Both the position numbers and the translations under genes were made by a program. A stretch of 64,000 nt of DNA from SG8-41 sp035649495 (GTDB lineage Bacteria > Pseudomonadota > Gammaproteobacteria > Burkholderiales > SG8-41), in contig DASRJL010000092.1 of NCBI GenBank assembly GCA_035649495.1, positions 62,001-126,000 on the forward strand, written 5' to 3'. The notes under the pieces were generated by a model. That model searched no databases. It had not been told where the DNA came from and saw only the letters and a program-made list of their open reading frames with translations. This document shows positions 17,958-26,405 of the stretch, piece after piece. How positions within the stretch are numbered: the first letter of the stretch is position 1; the number at the start of each line of letters is the position of its first letter.

Positions 17958-18281
17958 ATGACGACAGACACGGAAGAGATTTTCCCCCACATCGAGCGCT
18001 GGAAATCGGGCGGGCAGGGCGTTGCACTTGCCACGGTGGTGCAGACGTGGGGTTCTTCACCGCGGCCCGAAGGCAGTCACCTCGCGGTGAACGATCGCGG
18101 CGAGTTCGTCGGCTCGGTCTCGGGTGGGTGCATAGAAGGGGCGGTGGTGACCGAAGCGCTCGCCACGATCAAGGACGGCAGCCCGCGCACGCTCGAATTC
18201 GGCGTCTCCGACGAGCAGGCCTGGGAGGTCGGGCTCGCCTGCGGCGGCAAGGTGCGCGTGTTCGTGGAGCGTGTCGAGTGA
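17958..18281 (+). CDS. XdhC/CoxI family protein, N-terminal domain as separate gene
   Basis: 107-residue protein equal to the N-terminal XdhC_CoxI domain: VALATVVQTWGSSPRPEGSHL followed by GEFVGSVSGGCIEGAVV, with the conserved Cys in SGGC. XdhC-type proteins insert or sulfurate the molybdenum cofactor of xanthine dehydrogenase/CO dehydrogenase-type enzymes. In classical XdhC this domain is fused to a Rossmann domain; here the Rossmann part is the next gene and overlaps it by four bases (GTGA). No molybdenum hydroxylase genes are in the window. Start ATG 17958 after GGAGAAACATC. Confidence 0.87.
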   Translation: MTTDTEEIFPHIERWKSGGQGVALATVVQTWGSSPRPEGSHLAVNDRGEFVGSVSGGCIEGAVVTEALATIKDGSPRTLEFGVSDEQAWEVGLACGGKVRVFVERVE

Positions 18282-18970
18282 AAAAGACGCTCTACGAACG
18301 GTTGCGGGCGGTGACTGCGGCGGGAGCTTCCGCCGCTGTGGTGACGCGGCTCGGGGACGGCGCGCAAAGCCTGTTCGACGGCGAGCGCTGGGAAGAAGGG
18401 CTGACGCTCGACGAGGAGCGTCGTGCCGTCGTGCGCCGGATGCTCGTCGCCGACAAGAGCGGCATACTCGCCGGAACGGAGGATCTTTTCGTGCGCTCGT
18501 ACGCCCGCCCGCCGCGCCTGATCGTCGTCGGCGCCGCGCACATCAGCCAGTTCCTCGCGCCGATGGCGGCGCTCGCCGGCTTCGAAGTGATCATCATCGA
18601 CCCGCGGCGCGCCTTCGCGAGCGCGGAACGCTTTCCGGGCGTGACGCTGATCGATCAATGGCCCGATGAAGCGTTCAAGAAGCTGAATCTCGATGCGACG
18701 AGCGCCGTCGTGACGCTCACCCACGATCCGAAGATCGACGATCCCGCGTTGATCGCCGCGCTCGGGAGCCCGGTGTTCTACGTCGGCGCCCTGGGCAGCA
18801 AGCGCACGCACGCCAAGCGCGTGGACCGCCTCGCCGAGGCGGGGCTGGCCGACAAGGCCGGGCGCATCCACGCGCCGGTGGGGCTCGACCTGGGCGGCCG
18901 CTCGCCGCGCGAGATCGCCGTTTCCATCCTGTCCCAGGTGATCCAGGTCCGTTACAAGGGCGAGGCTTGA
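18278..18970 (+). CDS. XdhC family protein, Rossmann domain as separate gene
   Basis: 230-residue partner of the preceding gene, carrying the XdhC Rossmann domain. It has RLIVVGAAHISQFLAPMA, VIIIDPRRAFASAERF, VVTLTHDPKIDDPAL and the diagnostic FYVGALGSKRTHAKR, then PVGLDLGGRSPREIAVSI. It is expected to act with the CoxI-domain protein in maturation of a molybdenum hydroxylase. Start GTG 18278 lies in a GTGA overlap with the previous stop, implying coupled translation. Its own stop overlaps the TTG start of the SufU-like gene. Confidence 0.87.
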   Translation: MKKTLYERLRAVTAAGASAAVVTRLGDGAQSLFDGERWEEGLTLDEERRAVVRRMLVADKSGILAGTEDLFVRSYARPPRLIVVGAAHISQFLAPMAALAGFEVIIIDPRRAFASAERFPGVTLIDQWPDEAFKKLNLDATSAVVTLTHDPKIDDPALIAALGSPVFYVGALGSKRTHAKRVDRLAEAGLADKAGRIHAPVGLDLGGRSPREIAVSILSQVIQVRYKGEA

Positions 18971-19392
18971 GCGCCAGCCAGATCTATCACGACGCGATCA
19001 AAGCGCTTGCCGCCGCCGCGACCGGCGAGGGCACGCTCGCATTAGCGGACGGGCGGGCGCTCGTCGACAATCCTCTCTGCGGCGATCGCGTGGACATGGA
19101 GGTCAAGATGACGGATGGCCGTGTGGCCGCTATCGCGCACCGGGTTCGGGGTTGCCTGTTGTGCCGCGCGGCGGCTTCGGTCATCGGCAAGCACGCGGCG
19201 GGCGCCAGCCCCGGGGACATCGAGCGGATCAGCATCGGTGTAGCGGAGATGCTCGAAAAGCAGGCCCCGTCTCCAGCCGCGTGGAAGGATCTCGAAGCGT
19301 TCTCGCCGGTGCACAGTCATCGCAGCCGCTACCGCTGCGTGCAGCTGCCGTTCGAGGCGCTGCTCGCGGCGCTGCGCGCGGCAGGTTGCTGA
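18967..19392 (+). CDS. SufU/IscU-like iron-sulfur scaffold protein
   Basis: 141-residue NifU_N-domain protein. The cysteine layout C38-G-D40 (NPLCGDRV), C63-x2-C66 (RGCLLCRAAAS) and C124 (RYRCVQLPFEAL) with the downstream LPFEAL segment matches SufU-type scaffolds, which bind Zn or a nascent Fe-S cluster and accept sulfur from a cysteine desulfurase. It starts with TTG 18967 inside the overlap TTGA with the XdhC stop; no better start lies nearby. Linkage to XdhC suggests a role in delivering sulfur or clusters to a molybdo-iron-sulfur enzyme; that is inference. Confidence 0.8.
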   Translation: MSASQIYHDAIKALAAAATGEGTLALADGRALVDNPLCGDRVDMEVKMTDGRVAAIAHRVRGCLLCRAAASVIGKHAAGASPGDIERISIGVAEMLEKQAPSPAAWKDLEAFSPVHSHRSRYRCVQLPFEALLAALRAAGC

Positions 19393-19394
19393 TC

Positions 19395-19422
19395 GTCAGG
19401 GGTCAGGCGTCAGGGGTCAGGC
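19395..19422. repeat. Heptamer array, 4 x 7 bp (GTCAGGS)
   Basis: Four perfect-length tandem units, GTCAGGG, GTCAGGC, GTCAGGG and GTCAGGC, begin 3 bases after the SufU-like stop codon. The reverse complement of the unit is the same heptamer (in a shifted register) as the TGACCCC array at 31681-31715, so the two sites are inverted relatives. Non-coding. Confidence 0.8.
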
Positions 19423-19486
19423 GTCGCAGGTCACCTTTCGACTAGAATCGATTTCGACCGTATCTTGTTGCACGCGAGGAGCGACC

Positions 19487-21106
19487 ATGACGAGCAGCAT
19501 GCTGGTTTACGACCCGGTAGCGCCTTGTCTCACGCAGCCGCGGGAGCCCGGGCGATCGCTGGACAGCCTGGCCGGCAAAGTCATCGGCTTCATCGACAAC
19601 TCGAAGCCGAATTTCAATCACCTGGTCGAGGACCTGTCACGAATCCTGGTCGAGCAACATGGCGCGAAGGGCGTCGTCCTTCGCCGCAAGCGCAGCGCTT
19701 CTCAGGGTCTGGCGGAAGCCATGATGAACGAGCTCGTCGGCCAGGTGGATGCCGTCATCACGGGATCCGGCGACTGAGGCTCCTGCACGTCGTGGAGTGT
19801 CCACGACACGGTAGAGGCGGCGAAGCGGGGGAAAGCGGCGCTCACGGTATGCTCGACGAGCTTCGTGGGGCTTGGACGCGCGCAGCAAAAAGCCCTGGGC
19901 TCGCCCGACCTGCCGATCGCGGTGGTCCCGCATCCGTTCGGTACCCGCTCGCGCGACGAGCTCGGGCGAATCGCAGCGGAGTGCGCCGGGGATATCGCAC
20001 GCCTTCTGTGCGAGGCGCCCGGTGGCCCGACCGCGACGGCGGCGGCTCTGCCGGCGGCGCCGCGCGCCAGGCTCATCGAGGCGCCGGGCGGGCTCGACGA
20101 GCTCAACAAGCTCTACATGAGCCGGCGCTGGGGAGACGGGCTGATCATCGCGCCGCCCACGGAGGAGGCCGTACGGCGGATGCTGCGCCACACGCGTCGC
20201 GCTCCGGACGAAGTGGTGGCGACGATCGCCCCGGGCATGGGAGCGGCCACCGTCGAGTACATCGCCATACAGGGCGTGATGGCGGGCTGCTATCCGGAGT
20301 ACCTCCCGGTGCTGATTGCCGCCGCAGAGGCCGTCGCCACGCGGCAGTTCCACCTGCAGGCGATACAGGCCACCACCAACCCCTCGGCGGTATGGCTCAT
20401 CATCAACGGTCCGATCGCGCGCCGGCTCGAAGTAAACGCCGGAGCGGGCTGCCTGGGACAGGGCGCGTGGGCGAATGCGACCCTCGGGCGGGCGCTGCGG
20501 CTCATTCTGCAGAACATCGGCGGCGCGTTGCCCGGGGAAATGGACCGGGCGACGCAGGGGCAGCCCGGCAAGTACACGTTCTGCTGCGCCGAGAACGAGG
20601 AGGCGAGCCCATGGGAGGCGCTGCACGTCGAGCGCGGCTTCGCGGCCGATACGAGCACCGTGACCGTCGTCGGTGCGCTCGGGACGTGGAGCATGAACAT
20701 GACTGCGCGCAGGGCCGAAGAGGTGATCGCCATGATCGGCGACACCATGCAGTATCCCGCGAGCAGCGATTACGTCTACGGCGGCGCGCCTTTCATCATC
20801 CTGGCGCCGCAGCACGCGAACCTCTTCCACGGTGAAGGCTGGGGAAAGAGCGAGGTGAAGCGCCGGCTGTGGGAGGCCTCGAAGATGCGCGCGGGACGCG
20901 CGAAGGGCAGCGAGTTCGAGCGCATGGCCACGGGGCGCCGCGCGGAGCTCGGCGAGATCGGGCCCGACACGATAGTGCCGATTTCCGCGAAGCCGGAAGA
21001 CCTGAGCATCGTGGTGGCCGGCGGGCCGGGCTCGCATTCGGTCTTCGTGCCCGTGTCGGCGCACACCCGGTCGGTGACCCGGGAAGTGGAGATGATGTCC
21101 CTGTAA
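19487..21106 (+). CDS. UGSC-family selenoprotein (in-frame UGA read as selenocysteine)
   Basis: A 540-codon frame interrupted only by TGA at 19775-19777. The 96 codons before it and the 442 sense codons after it lie in the same frame and read as one protein of 539 residues. The TGA is followed directly by GGC TCC TGC, giving Sec97-Gly-Ser-Cys100, the motif that names the UGSC (seleno)protein family. A perfect 7-bp hairpin suited to a bacterial SECIS follows. Sec97/Cys100 could form a selenenylsulfide redox pair; the reaction is unknown. The downstream part contains IAPGMGAATVEYIAI and GAGCLGQGAWANATLGRAL. Start ATG 19487 has GCGAGGAGCGACC upstream. The alternative is a true nonsense mutation. 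Confidence 0.85.
19775..19810 (+). promoter_or_regulatory. UGA selenocysteine codon with bacterial SECIS-like hairpin
   Basis: TGA (19775-19777) is followed after 11 bases by a perfect inverted repeat: GTCGTGG (19789-19795), loop AGTGT (19796-19800), CCACGAC (19801-19807). The loop begins 19 bases past the TGA and contains G at its second position. Both are in the range known for bacterial SECIS elements recognised by SelB, where the apical loop lies about 16-37 bases after UGA. Confidence 0.75.
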
Positions 21107-21126
21107 CCCTGCTCGCCGGGGACGGT

Positions 21127-22260
21127 CTACTTGGAAGTCATTACCCAGACTCCGTCCCAGTCCTCGGGAGGCGGAGTCTCGCGGAAAATCTCGGAGCGCT
21201 CCAGGAACACCTTGCTCGGCTTGTCCGCCGGGTTCAAGGCCAGCACCTGCCGGAAGCAGTCGATCGCCTGTCCCCAGCGCTGCCCGCGATAGCCCTGCAT
21301 GCCGTCGTTGAAGAAGCCGATGGCGCGCTCGACGCTCGGGAAGCGCTCGGCGGAATAGTGATCCATCGCCTCGTAGATCGCCACCGGCTCGGTCTTGCCC
21401 TTCACGCGCAGGAGGTCGATCTCACGCAGCAGGTGATCGTTTTTCAGCTCGCGCCGGGTGGTCTCCCCGATCAGTATCTTGCTGCCGTAGGTCTTGGTGA
21501 CGCCTTCCAGCCGCGAGGCCAGGTTCACCGAGTCGCCGATCACCGTGTATTCCATGCGCTTGGGCGATCCGATGTTGCCGACGATGACAGACCCCGTCGC
21601 GATCCCGATCCCGATGTTGATCAGGTACAAGAGCTTGCTGCCGAGGCGGATGGTAATGAGGCTCTGCTGATGCTCGGGCTCTATCCGCTCGCAATAGCGC
21701 CACAGGAACTCGATGTTCGGCGTAAGCTTTTTCGCGATCACGAAGAACTCGCAGATCGCGTGGGTCGGCGACGCGAAGAACAGTATGGTCAGCATGATCC
21801 CGATGATCTGCCAGTCCGCCCAGCCGCTGTCGAGCCAGCGATTGCCGAGGTACATGCCGATCCCGACGAACAGGGTCGCCATCGGGCCGTGAAACAGGGT
21901 CACGCGCAGAAACGCGTAGAACGGCAGGTTGAGCGTGCAGACGATGGCCTTCGAAACGTCGCGCGTATCGCTCTTTTCGTTTTTGCCGAGGGTCTCCAGG
22001 ACGCGGGTGACCGGCTGCACGTGGCGCCAGATGAGATAGAGATCCGGTAGCGTGTAGCCCGGCACGACGAAGAAGGCGATCAGCAGGAAGTCGAGCCATT
22101 GCTGCCCGGTGAATTCCAGGCCGAGAGCTACCAGGACGAACATGACCGCGACCGCCGCCAGAGAGCCCCACACGTACGTCCACACGAGGTACATGAGAAA
22201 ACCTTTTGCCGTGGGCAAGCGGTTTTCCGGCATCGGCGTCCTGAGCTCTGAGCTCGTCAT
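21127..22260 (-). CDS. Membrane protein with C-terminal half of a class III nucleotide cyclase domain
   Basis: 377-residue protein. Residues of about 20-175 hold several transmembrane helices (YLVWTYVWGSLAAVAVMFV; LLIAFFVVPGYTL; others). At about 214 the sequence passes directly into GIGIATGSVIVGNIGSPK and EYTVIGDSVNLASRLEG, the second half of an adenylate/guanylate cyclase domain, followed by VKGKTEPVAIYEAMD and a TPR-like tail (GQRWGQAIDCFRQVLALNP). The first half of the cyclase domain, with the two metal-binding Asp residues, is absent, so catalysis as a homodimer is unlikely. Start ATG 22260, or ATG 22233 which has AGGA upstream. Confidence 0.8.
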   Translation of the reverse strand: MTSSELRTPMPENRLPTAKGFLMYLVWTYVWGSLAAVAVMFVLVALGLEFTGQQWLDFLLIAFFVVPGYTLPDLYLIWRHVQPVTRVLETLGKNEKSDTRDVSKAIVCTLNLPFYAFLRVTLFHGPMATLFVGIGMYLGNRWLDSGWADWQIIGIMLTILFFASPTHAICEFFVIAKKLTPNIEFLWRYCERIEPEHQQSLITIRLGSKLLYLINIGIGIATGSVIVGNIGSPKRMEYTVIGDSVNLASRLEGVTKTYGSKILIGETTRRELKNDHLLREIDLLRVKGKTEPVAIYEAMDHYSAERFPSVERAIGFFNDGMQGYRGQRWGQAIDCFRQVLALNPADKPSKVFLERSEIFRETPPPEDWDGVWVMTSK

Positions 22261-22366
22261 GAAACGGGGCTTTCGTGGCAGAATACCTGAATTCCGACGG
22301 AGCGTCGGTGTCCGCTGGACCCGCGGGCGCTCCCCGGACAGACACCGATCTCAGAGAACATCCGGA

Positions 22367-22720
22367 ATGGAACTCGAAACGCGGCGCGTCGGCGACAGCA
22401 TCGTGGTGAGTCCGCGCGGGCGCGTCGACCATGTCACCGCGGACGCATTCTCGGCGGCGCTGGCGACCCACGTGGCGCAATGCGCGAGCGGCGGCCCGGC
22501 GATCGTGCTGGACATGTCCGGCGTCGACTACATCAGCAGCGTCGGCCTGCGGGCCCTGATGGTTGCCGCGAAGCAGGTGAAGGCGCAGAGCGGACGTATC
22601 GTGATCGCGGCGCTGACGCCGATGGTGCGCGAGGTGTTCCAGATCAGCCGTTTCCACCTGGTGTTCGCCCTGTTCGACGAGGTTGACGCCGCGCTCGAGT
22701 CGCTGCAGAAGCCGGCATGA
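22367..22720 (+). CDS. STAS-domain anti-sigma factor antagonist
   Basis: 117-residue single-domain protein of the SpoIIAA/RsbV type. The phosphorylation segment reads VLDMSGVDYISSVGLRALM, with the serine pair before VGL in the position phosphorylated by RsbW-type kinases. It should bind or release an anti-sigma or other switch protein according to phosphorylation state. Start ATG 22367. The stop overlaps the ATG of the MBL-fold gene (ATGA). Together with the PP2C phosphatase at 23676 and the HATPase at 26880 it completes a partner-switching set. Confidence 0.9.
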   Translation: MELETRRVGDSIVVSPRGRVDHVTADAFSAALATHVAQCASGGPAIVLDMSGVDYISSVGLRALMVAAKQVKAQSGRIVIAALTPMVREVFQISRFHLVFALFDEVDAALESLQKPA

Positions 22721-23676
22721 AAGTACGGTTCTGGGGCACGCGCGGCTCCATCCCCGTGTCGGTCACCGCGCCGGACATCCGGGCGAAGCTGCTCGCAGCG
22801 CTTGCCGGCGCGGTCGGCCGCTCGCTCGATACCCCGGAGAAGATCGCCGACTACGTGGACCGGCAGCTCGGGTTCGAGACATCGGGCACTTTTGGCGGGC
22901 ATTCTTCCTGCGTCGAGCTGACCGGGGACGATGCGTCGCACGTGATCCTCGACATGGGCAGCGGCGCGCGCCCGCTGGGACAGCACCTCCTGGAAAAGTA
23001 CGGCCCGGACGCTCCCCGGACCTATCACGTCTTCATGTCGCACCTGCACTGGGACCACATCATGGGGTTCCCTTTCTTCGGGCCGGTATACGTGCCGGGC
23101 AACCGCATCGTCATACACGGCTGCCACGCCGGAATCGAGGAGGCGTTTCGCCGGCAGCAGGCCGAGCCGAGCTTCCCCGTCGATTTTTCCCAGCTCGCGG
23201 CGGACGTCGAGTTCCGCCGGCTCACGCCCGGCGAGAGCTACGCCATCGCCGGCCTGCGCGTCACGCCCAAATTGCAGCTCCACGCCGGCGATTCGTTCGG
23301 TTATCGACTCGAGGCGGGCGGCAAGTGCGTGGTCTACTCGACCGACTCGGAGCACCGGCTCGATAACCGGGAGGAGCGGGAGGGCTTCATCGAATTCTTC
23401 GGTGGCGCCGACCTGGTGATTTTCGACGCCATGTATTCCCTGTTCGAGGCGATCTCGGTCAAGGCCGACTGGGGCCACTCCAGCAACATCGTCGGCGTGG
23501 AGCTGTGCCAGGCGGCGCGCGCGAAAACGCTCGCCCTGTTTCACCACGAGCCGGCGTTCGACGATACGCGCGTCGCGAGCGTGCTGCAGGAAACGCGGCG
23601 GTTCGAGGAGATTACGCGCGACGGCCACCAGCTCGAAGTGATCGCTGCGTATGACGGCCTCGAGCTGGAGGTGTGA
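22717..23676 (+). CDS. MBL-fold metallohydrolase (phosphoribosyl 1,2-cyclic phosphodiesterase-like)
   Basis: 319-residue soluble MBL-fold enzyme. The N-terminus KVRFWGTRGSIPV is typical of the PhnP/CpdA-like group of MBL proteins. The metal motif is HLHWDH (MSHLHWDHIMGFPFF), with later ligands in VYSTDSEH and FHHEP near the C-terminus. A cyclic-phosphodiester substrate is plausible. It is translationally coupled to the STAS gene upstream (ATGA overlap) and to the CHASE2-PP2C gene downstream (TGATG), so it probably works in the same signalling pathway. Confidence 0.85.
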   Translation: MKVRFWGTRGSIPVSVTAPDIRAKLLAALAGAVGRSLDTPEKIADYVDRQLGFETSGTFGGHSSCVELTGDDASHVILDMGSGARPLGQHLLEKYGPDAPRTYHVFMSHLHWDHIMGFPFFGPVYVPGNRIVIHGCHAGIEEAFRRQQAEPSFPVDFSQLAADVEFRRLTPGESYAIAGLRVTPKLQLHAGDSFGYRLEAGGKCVVYSTDSEHRLDNREEREGFIEFFGGADLVIFDAMYSLFEAISVKADWGHSSNIVGVELCQAARAKTLALFHHEPAFDDTRVASVLQETRRFEEITRDGHQLEVIAAYDGLELEV

Positions 23677-25784
23677 TGGTGACAGGTTCCAGTCCCGGCG
23701 CGTGGTTCGTGCGCGCCCTCGGGGCCGGGCGCGGCCGTCCCGCCGCGCTCGCGCTGCTCGTCGCCACGGCGGCGCTGCTCCTGCCGCGGGATTCTCCGCT
23801 CGAGGCCGCGCGACTCGCCCTGTTCGACGCCTACCAGGTCTATCTGCCGCGCGAGCGCAACTCGGGACCGGTAACAATCGTCGCCATCGACGAGCATTCG
23901 CTGAAGGCGTACGGCCAGTGGCCGTGGCCGCGCGACCGGTTTGCCGCGCTGATCGACCGGATAGCGCAGGAGCGGCCGGCCGCGATCGGTCTCGACATCA
24001 TCATGCCCGAGCGCGATGCCACCTCCCCGGAAGCGCTCGCGCGTACGCTGCCGCGGTCGCAGGACGCCCTGAAGAAAGCGCTGACAGCATTGCCCGCGCA
24101 CGACGGCGTCCTCGCAGCGGCGCTGGGCGCGGCGCCGGTTGTGCTGGGAGCGGCCGGGTTCGAGGAAGCGACGCCGGCGACTTCACGGGGGCTCCGGGTG
24201 AGGGAGATGGCCGTCGTCGGCGCCGACCCGATGCCCTACGTCCGGCGCTATCCGCTCGTTCTGGCGAGCCTGCCGGAGCTGCAGGCGGCGGCGCGGGGGC
24301 AGGCGCTGCTTTCCGCCGACACGGAGCGCGGGATCATCCGGCGTGTGCCGCTCGTCAGCGCGATCGGCGACACGCTGGTGCCGGCATTGTCGCTGGAGCT
24401 GCTGCGCGTCGGAATCGGCGCGAAGACGGTGCAGGTCGAAACCGGCGCGCGTGGCGTCACGGCGGTAACGGTGGGCGACCTCCGAGTACCGACCCAGCCT
24501 ACCGCCGAAGCATGGGTGCATTTCACCCGCTTCATGGGCGAGCGCTACGTTTCGGCTCTCGACATAATGAACGGACGGCTCGACCGGGACATCCTGAAGG
24601 GCAAGCTGGTCATCGTGGCGCTGACCGGCATAGGGCTCACCGACTACAAGACCACGCCGCGCGGAGAGTACGTGCCGGGGGTCGAGTATCACGCGCAGCT
24701 TCTGGAGAGCTTCTTCGACGGCCATTTTCTCCTGCGGCCGTACTGGATGCACTGGGTGGAGCTGGTGTTTCAGATGGGCGGCGGCGCATTCCTGATCCTG
24801 GCCGTCCCCGTGGTGCCTCCGCGCCACGCCACGGCGCTCGCGGTCGCGGTGCTCGTGCTCACCTTCGCCGCTGGTTTCCTCGCGTTCTACTGGGCCGGCC
24901 TGCTGTTCGATGCCGCGAGCGTATCCGTGGGCGTGGCAGCCGTGTTCGCCGCCCTGATTGCGAGCGCGTTCATCGAAGCCGATCGCGGCCGGCGCGAGGC
25001 CCAGCACGCCCTGCAGCTCGAGCGCGAGGCTTCTGCGCGGGTGGCCGGAGAACTGGAAGCGGCGCGCCGTATCCAGCTCGGAACGCTACCGCGCGCGGAT
25101 ACGGCTTTCCCCGGCGAGAAGCGCTTCGAGCTGGCGTCGGCGCTCGAGCCGGCGCGCGCGGTCGGCGGCGATCTCTACGATTTTTTCAGACTGGACGAGC
25201 GCCGCGTGTTCCTGCTGATCGGCGACGTATCGGGGAAGGGCGTGCCCGCGAGCCTGTTCATGTCGATCGCCAAGGCGCTCTCCAAGAGCATCGCCCTGCG
25301 CCAGCGGCTCGACTTGAAGGCGGTCCTGACCCAGGCCAACGTCGAGATCGCGCGCGACAATCCCGAGGCGCAGTTCGTGACCATGTTCGCCGCCGTCCTG
25401 GACGCCGAGAGCGGGATGCTCGAATACTGGAACGCGGGCCACGATGCGCCGGTGCTGAAATCGTCCACGCTCGGCAGCCTCGAAAGCGCGGCCGGCGGAC
25501 CGCCGCTGTGCGTGCTCGATGAATTCGAGTATGGCAGCGATTCCGTGCAGCTCGCGCGGCAGGACGCGGTGGTGATGTTTACCGATGGAGTCACCGAAGC
25601 GGCGAATACCGCCGGCGAGCTCTACGGCAGGAAGCGGTTGGACGCGCTGCTCGCCCGCGTCCAGCGGGATGCCACGGCCAACGATCTGCTGCGCGAGATT
25701 CTCGCCGACCTGCGCGAGTTCGTCGGCTCGGCCGAGCCGTCCGACGACGTGACCCTGCTGGTGGTGCGGTGGCTGGGACTGTGA
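23676..25784 (+). CDS. CHASE2 sensor - SpoIIE-type PP2C serine phosphatase
   Basis: 702-residue membrane receptor phosphatase. An N-terminal helix (AALALLVATAALLLP) is followed by an extracytoplasmic CHASE2 domain (about 45-330; VTIVAIDEHSLKAYGQWPWPR, GLDIIMPER, VIVALTGIGLTDYKTTP). Three hydrophobic segments follow at about 345-430 and a short coiled coil, then the PP2C catalytic domain (about 465-700). Metal-binding aspartates are in GGDLYDFF, GDVSGKG, MFTDGVTEA and SDDVTLLV. The expected job is to dephosphorylate the STAS protein in response to an envelope signal. Start ATG 23676 overlaps the upstream TGA; GTG 23673 is an alternative. Confidence 0.9.
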   Translation: MVTGSSPGAWFVRALGAGRGRPAALALLVATAALLLPRDSPLEAARLALFDAYQVYLPRERNSGPVTIVAIDEHSLKAYGQWPWPRDRFAALIDRIAQERPAAIGLDIIMPERDATSPEALARTLPRSQDALKKALTALPAHDGVLAAALGAAPVVLGAAGFEEATPATSRGLRVREMAVVGADPMPYVRRYPLVLASLPELQAAARGQALLSADTERGIIRRVPLVSAIGDTLVPALSLELLRVGIGAKTVQVETGARGVTAVTVGDLRVPTQPTAEAWVHFTRFMGERYVSALDIMNGRLDRDILKGKLVIVALTGIGLTDYKTTPRGEYVPGVEYHAQLLESFFDGHFLLRPYWMHWVELVFQMGGGAFLILAVPVVPPRHATALAVAVLVLTFAAGFLAFYWAGLLFDAASVSVGVAAVFAALIASAFIEADRGRREAQHALQLEREASARVAGELEAARRIQLGTLPRADTAFPGEKRFELASALEPARAVGGDLYDFFRLDERRVFLLIGDVSGKGVPASLFMSIAKALSKSIALRQRLDLKAVLTQANVEIARDNPEAQFVTMFAAVLDAESGMLEYWNAGHDAPVLKSSTLGSLESAAGGPPLCVLDEFEYGSDSVQLARQDAVVMFTDGVTEAANTAGELYGRKRLDALLARVQRDATANDLLREILADLREFVGSAEPSDDVTLLVVRWLGL

Positions 25785-25804
25785 CCGTGATGAAACGGCC
25801 GAAA

Positions 25805-26404
25805 TCAGCGAACGTTGATCTCGACACGGCGATTGCGCGGCTCGGCGACCTCGTCGGCCGTCGGAACGACCGGTTCGCGCTCGCCGCGCCCGGCTTCCTG
25901 GATGCGGTCCGCGGCGATGCCCGCCGCCACCAGCGCGGCACGCACGGTGCGCGCGCGAACGAGAGACAGCTTGTCGTTGTACTCGACGGCGCCGACGCGG
26001 TCGGTGTGGCCGATGACGATGATGTCGGGCACGGGCCGCCGCACCAGCTCGGCCTTGATCTGCTCGAAAGTCTGGTGCGATTCCGGTGTCAGCTCGTCGC
26101 TGTTGGTGACGAAATAGACGGTAAACGAAACCGGCCGCGGCGGCTGCGCGTCGAGCGCGGCGCCGAAGCGCTGCCGGACGGCGGCGGCGTCCTCCTGGAG
26201 GAGCGCGACCGCGCCCTTGCTGCTGACGTCCGCGGCGGAGTACGGGCGATCGAGGACGGTTTCCCCGCCGGCGCTCCGGATCACGACCGCGCCCGTCCGG
26301 CCATCGGCGTCCGGAATCAGCACGACGCGATTGCCCGGCGCCTCGTCCTTTCCGGTCAGCGCGACGATGACGGCGATGATGACGATCGGGACTACGGCAG
26401 CCAC
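25805..26404 (-). CDS. OmpA-family peptidoglycan-binding protein
   Basis: 199-residue protein with one N-terminal hydrophobic segment (VVPIVIIAVIVALTG) acting as anchor or signal peptide, and a C-terminal OmpA-like domain. The motif VIGHTDRVGAVEYNDKLSLVRA gives the peptidoglycan-contacting Asp and Arg residues. A beta-strand VYFVTNSDELTPES opens the domain. The start is GTG 26404, 1 base after the FecR gene's stop, so the two are co-transcribed. The end converges on the CHASE2-PP2C gene (20 bases apart), and the gene content suggests an envelope-sensing role. Confidence 0.85.
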   Translation of the reverse strand: MAAVVPIVIIAVIVALTGKDEAPGNRVVLIPDADGRTGAVVIRSAGGETVLDRPYSAADVSSKGAVALLQEDAAAVRQRFGAALDAQPPRPVSFTVYFVTNSDELTPESHQTFEQIKAELVRRPVPDIIVIGHTDRVGAVEYNDKLSLVRARTVRAALVAAGIAADRIQEAGRGEREPVVPTADEVAEPRNRRVEINVR

Positions 26405-26405
26405 G

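Noticed and set aside
19487..19777. A separate 96-aa gene upstream of the UGSC protein
   Set aside because: The same frame continues after the TGA with conserved sequence and a SECIS-like hairpin, so it is the N-terminus of one selenoprotein rather than a gene of its own.
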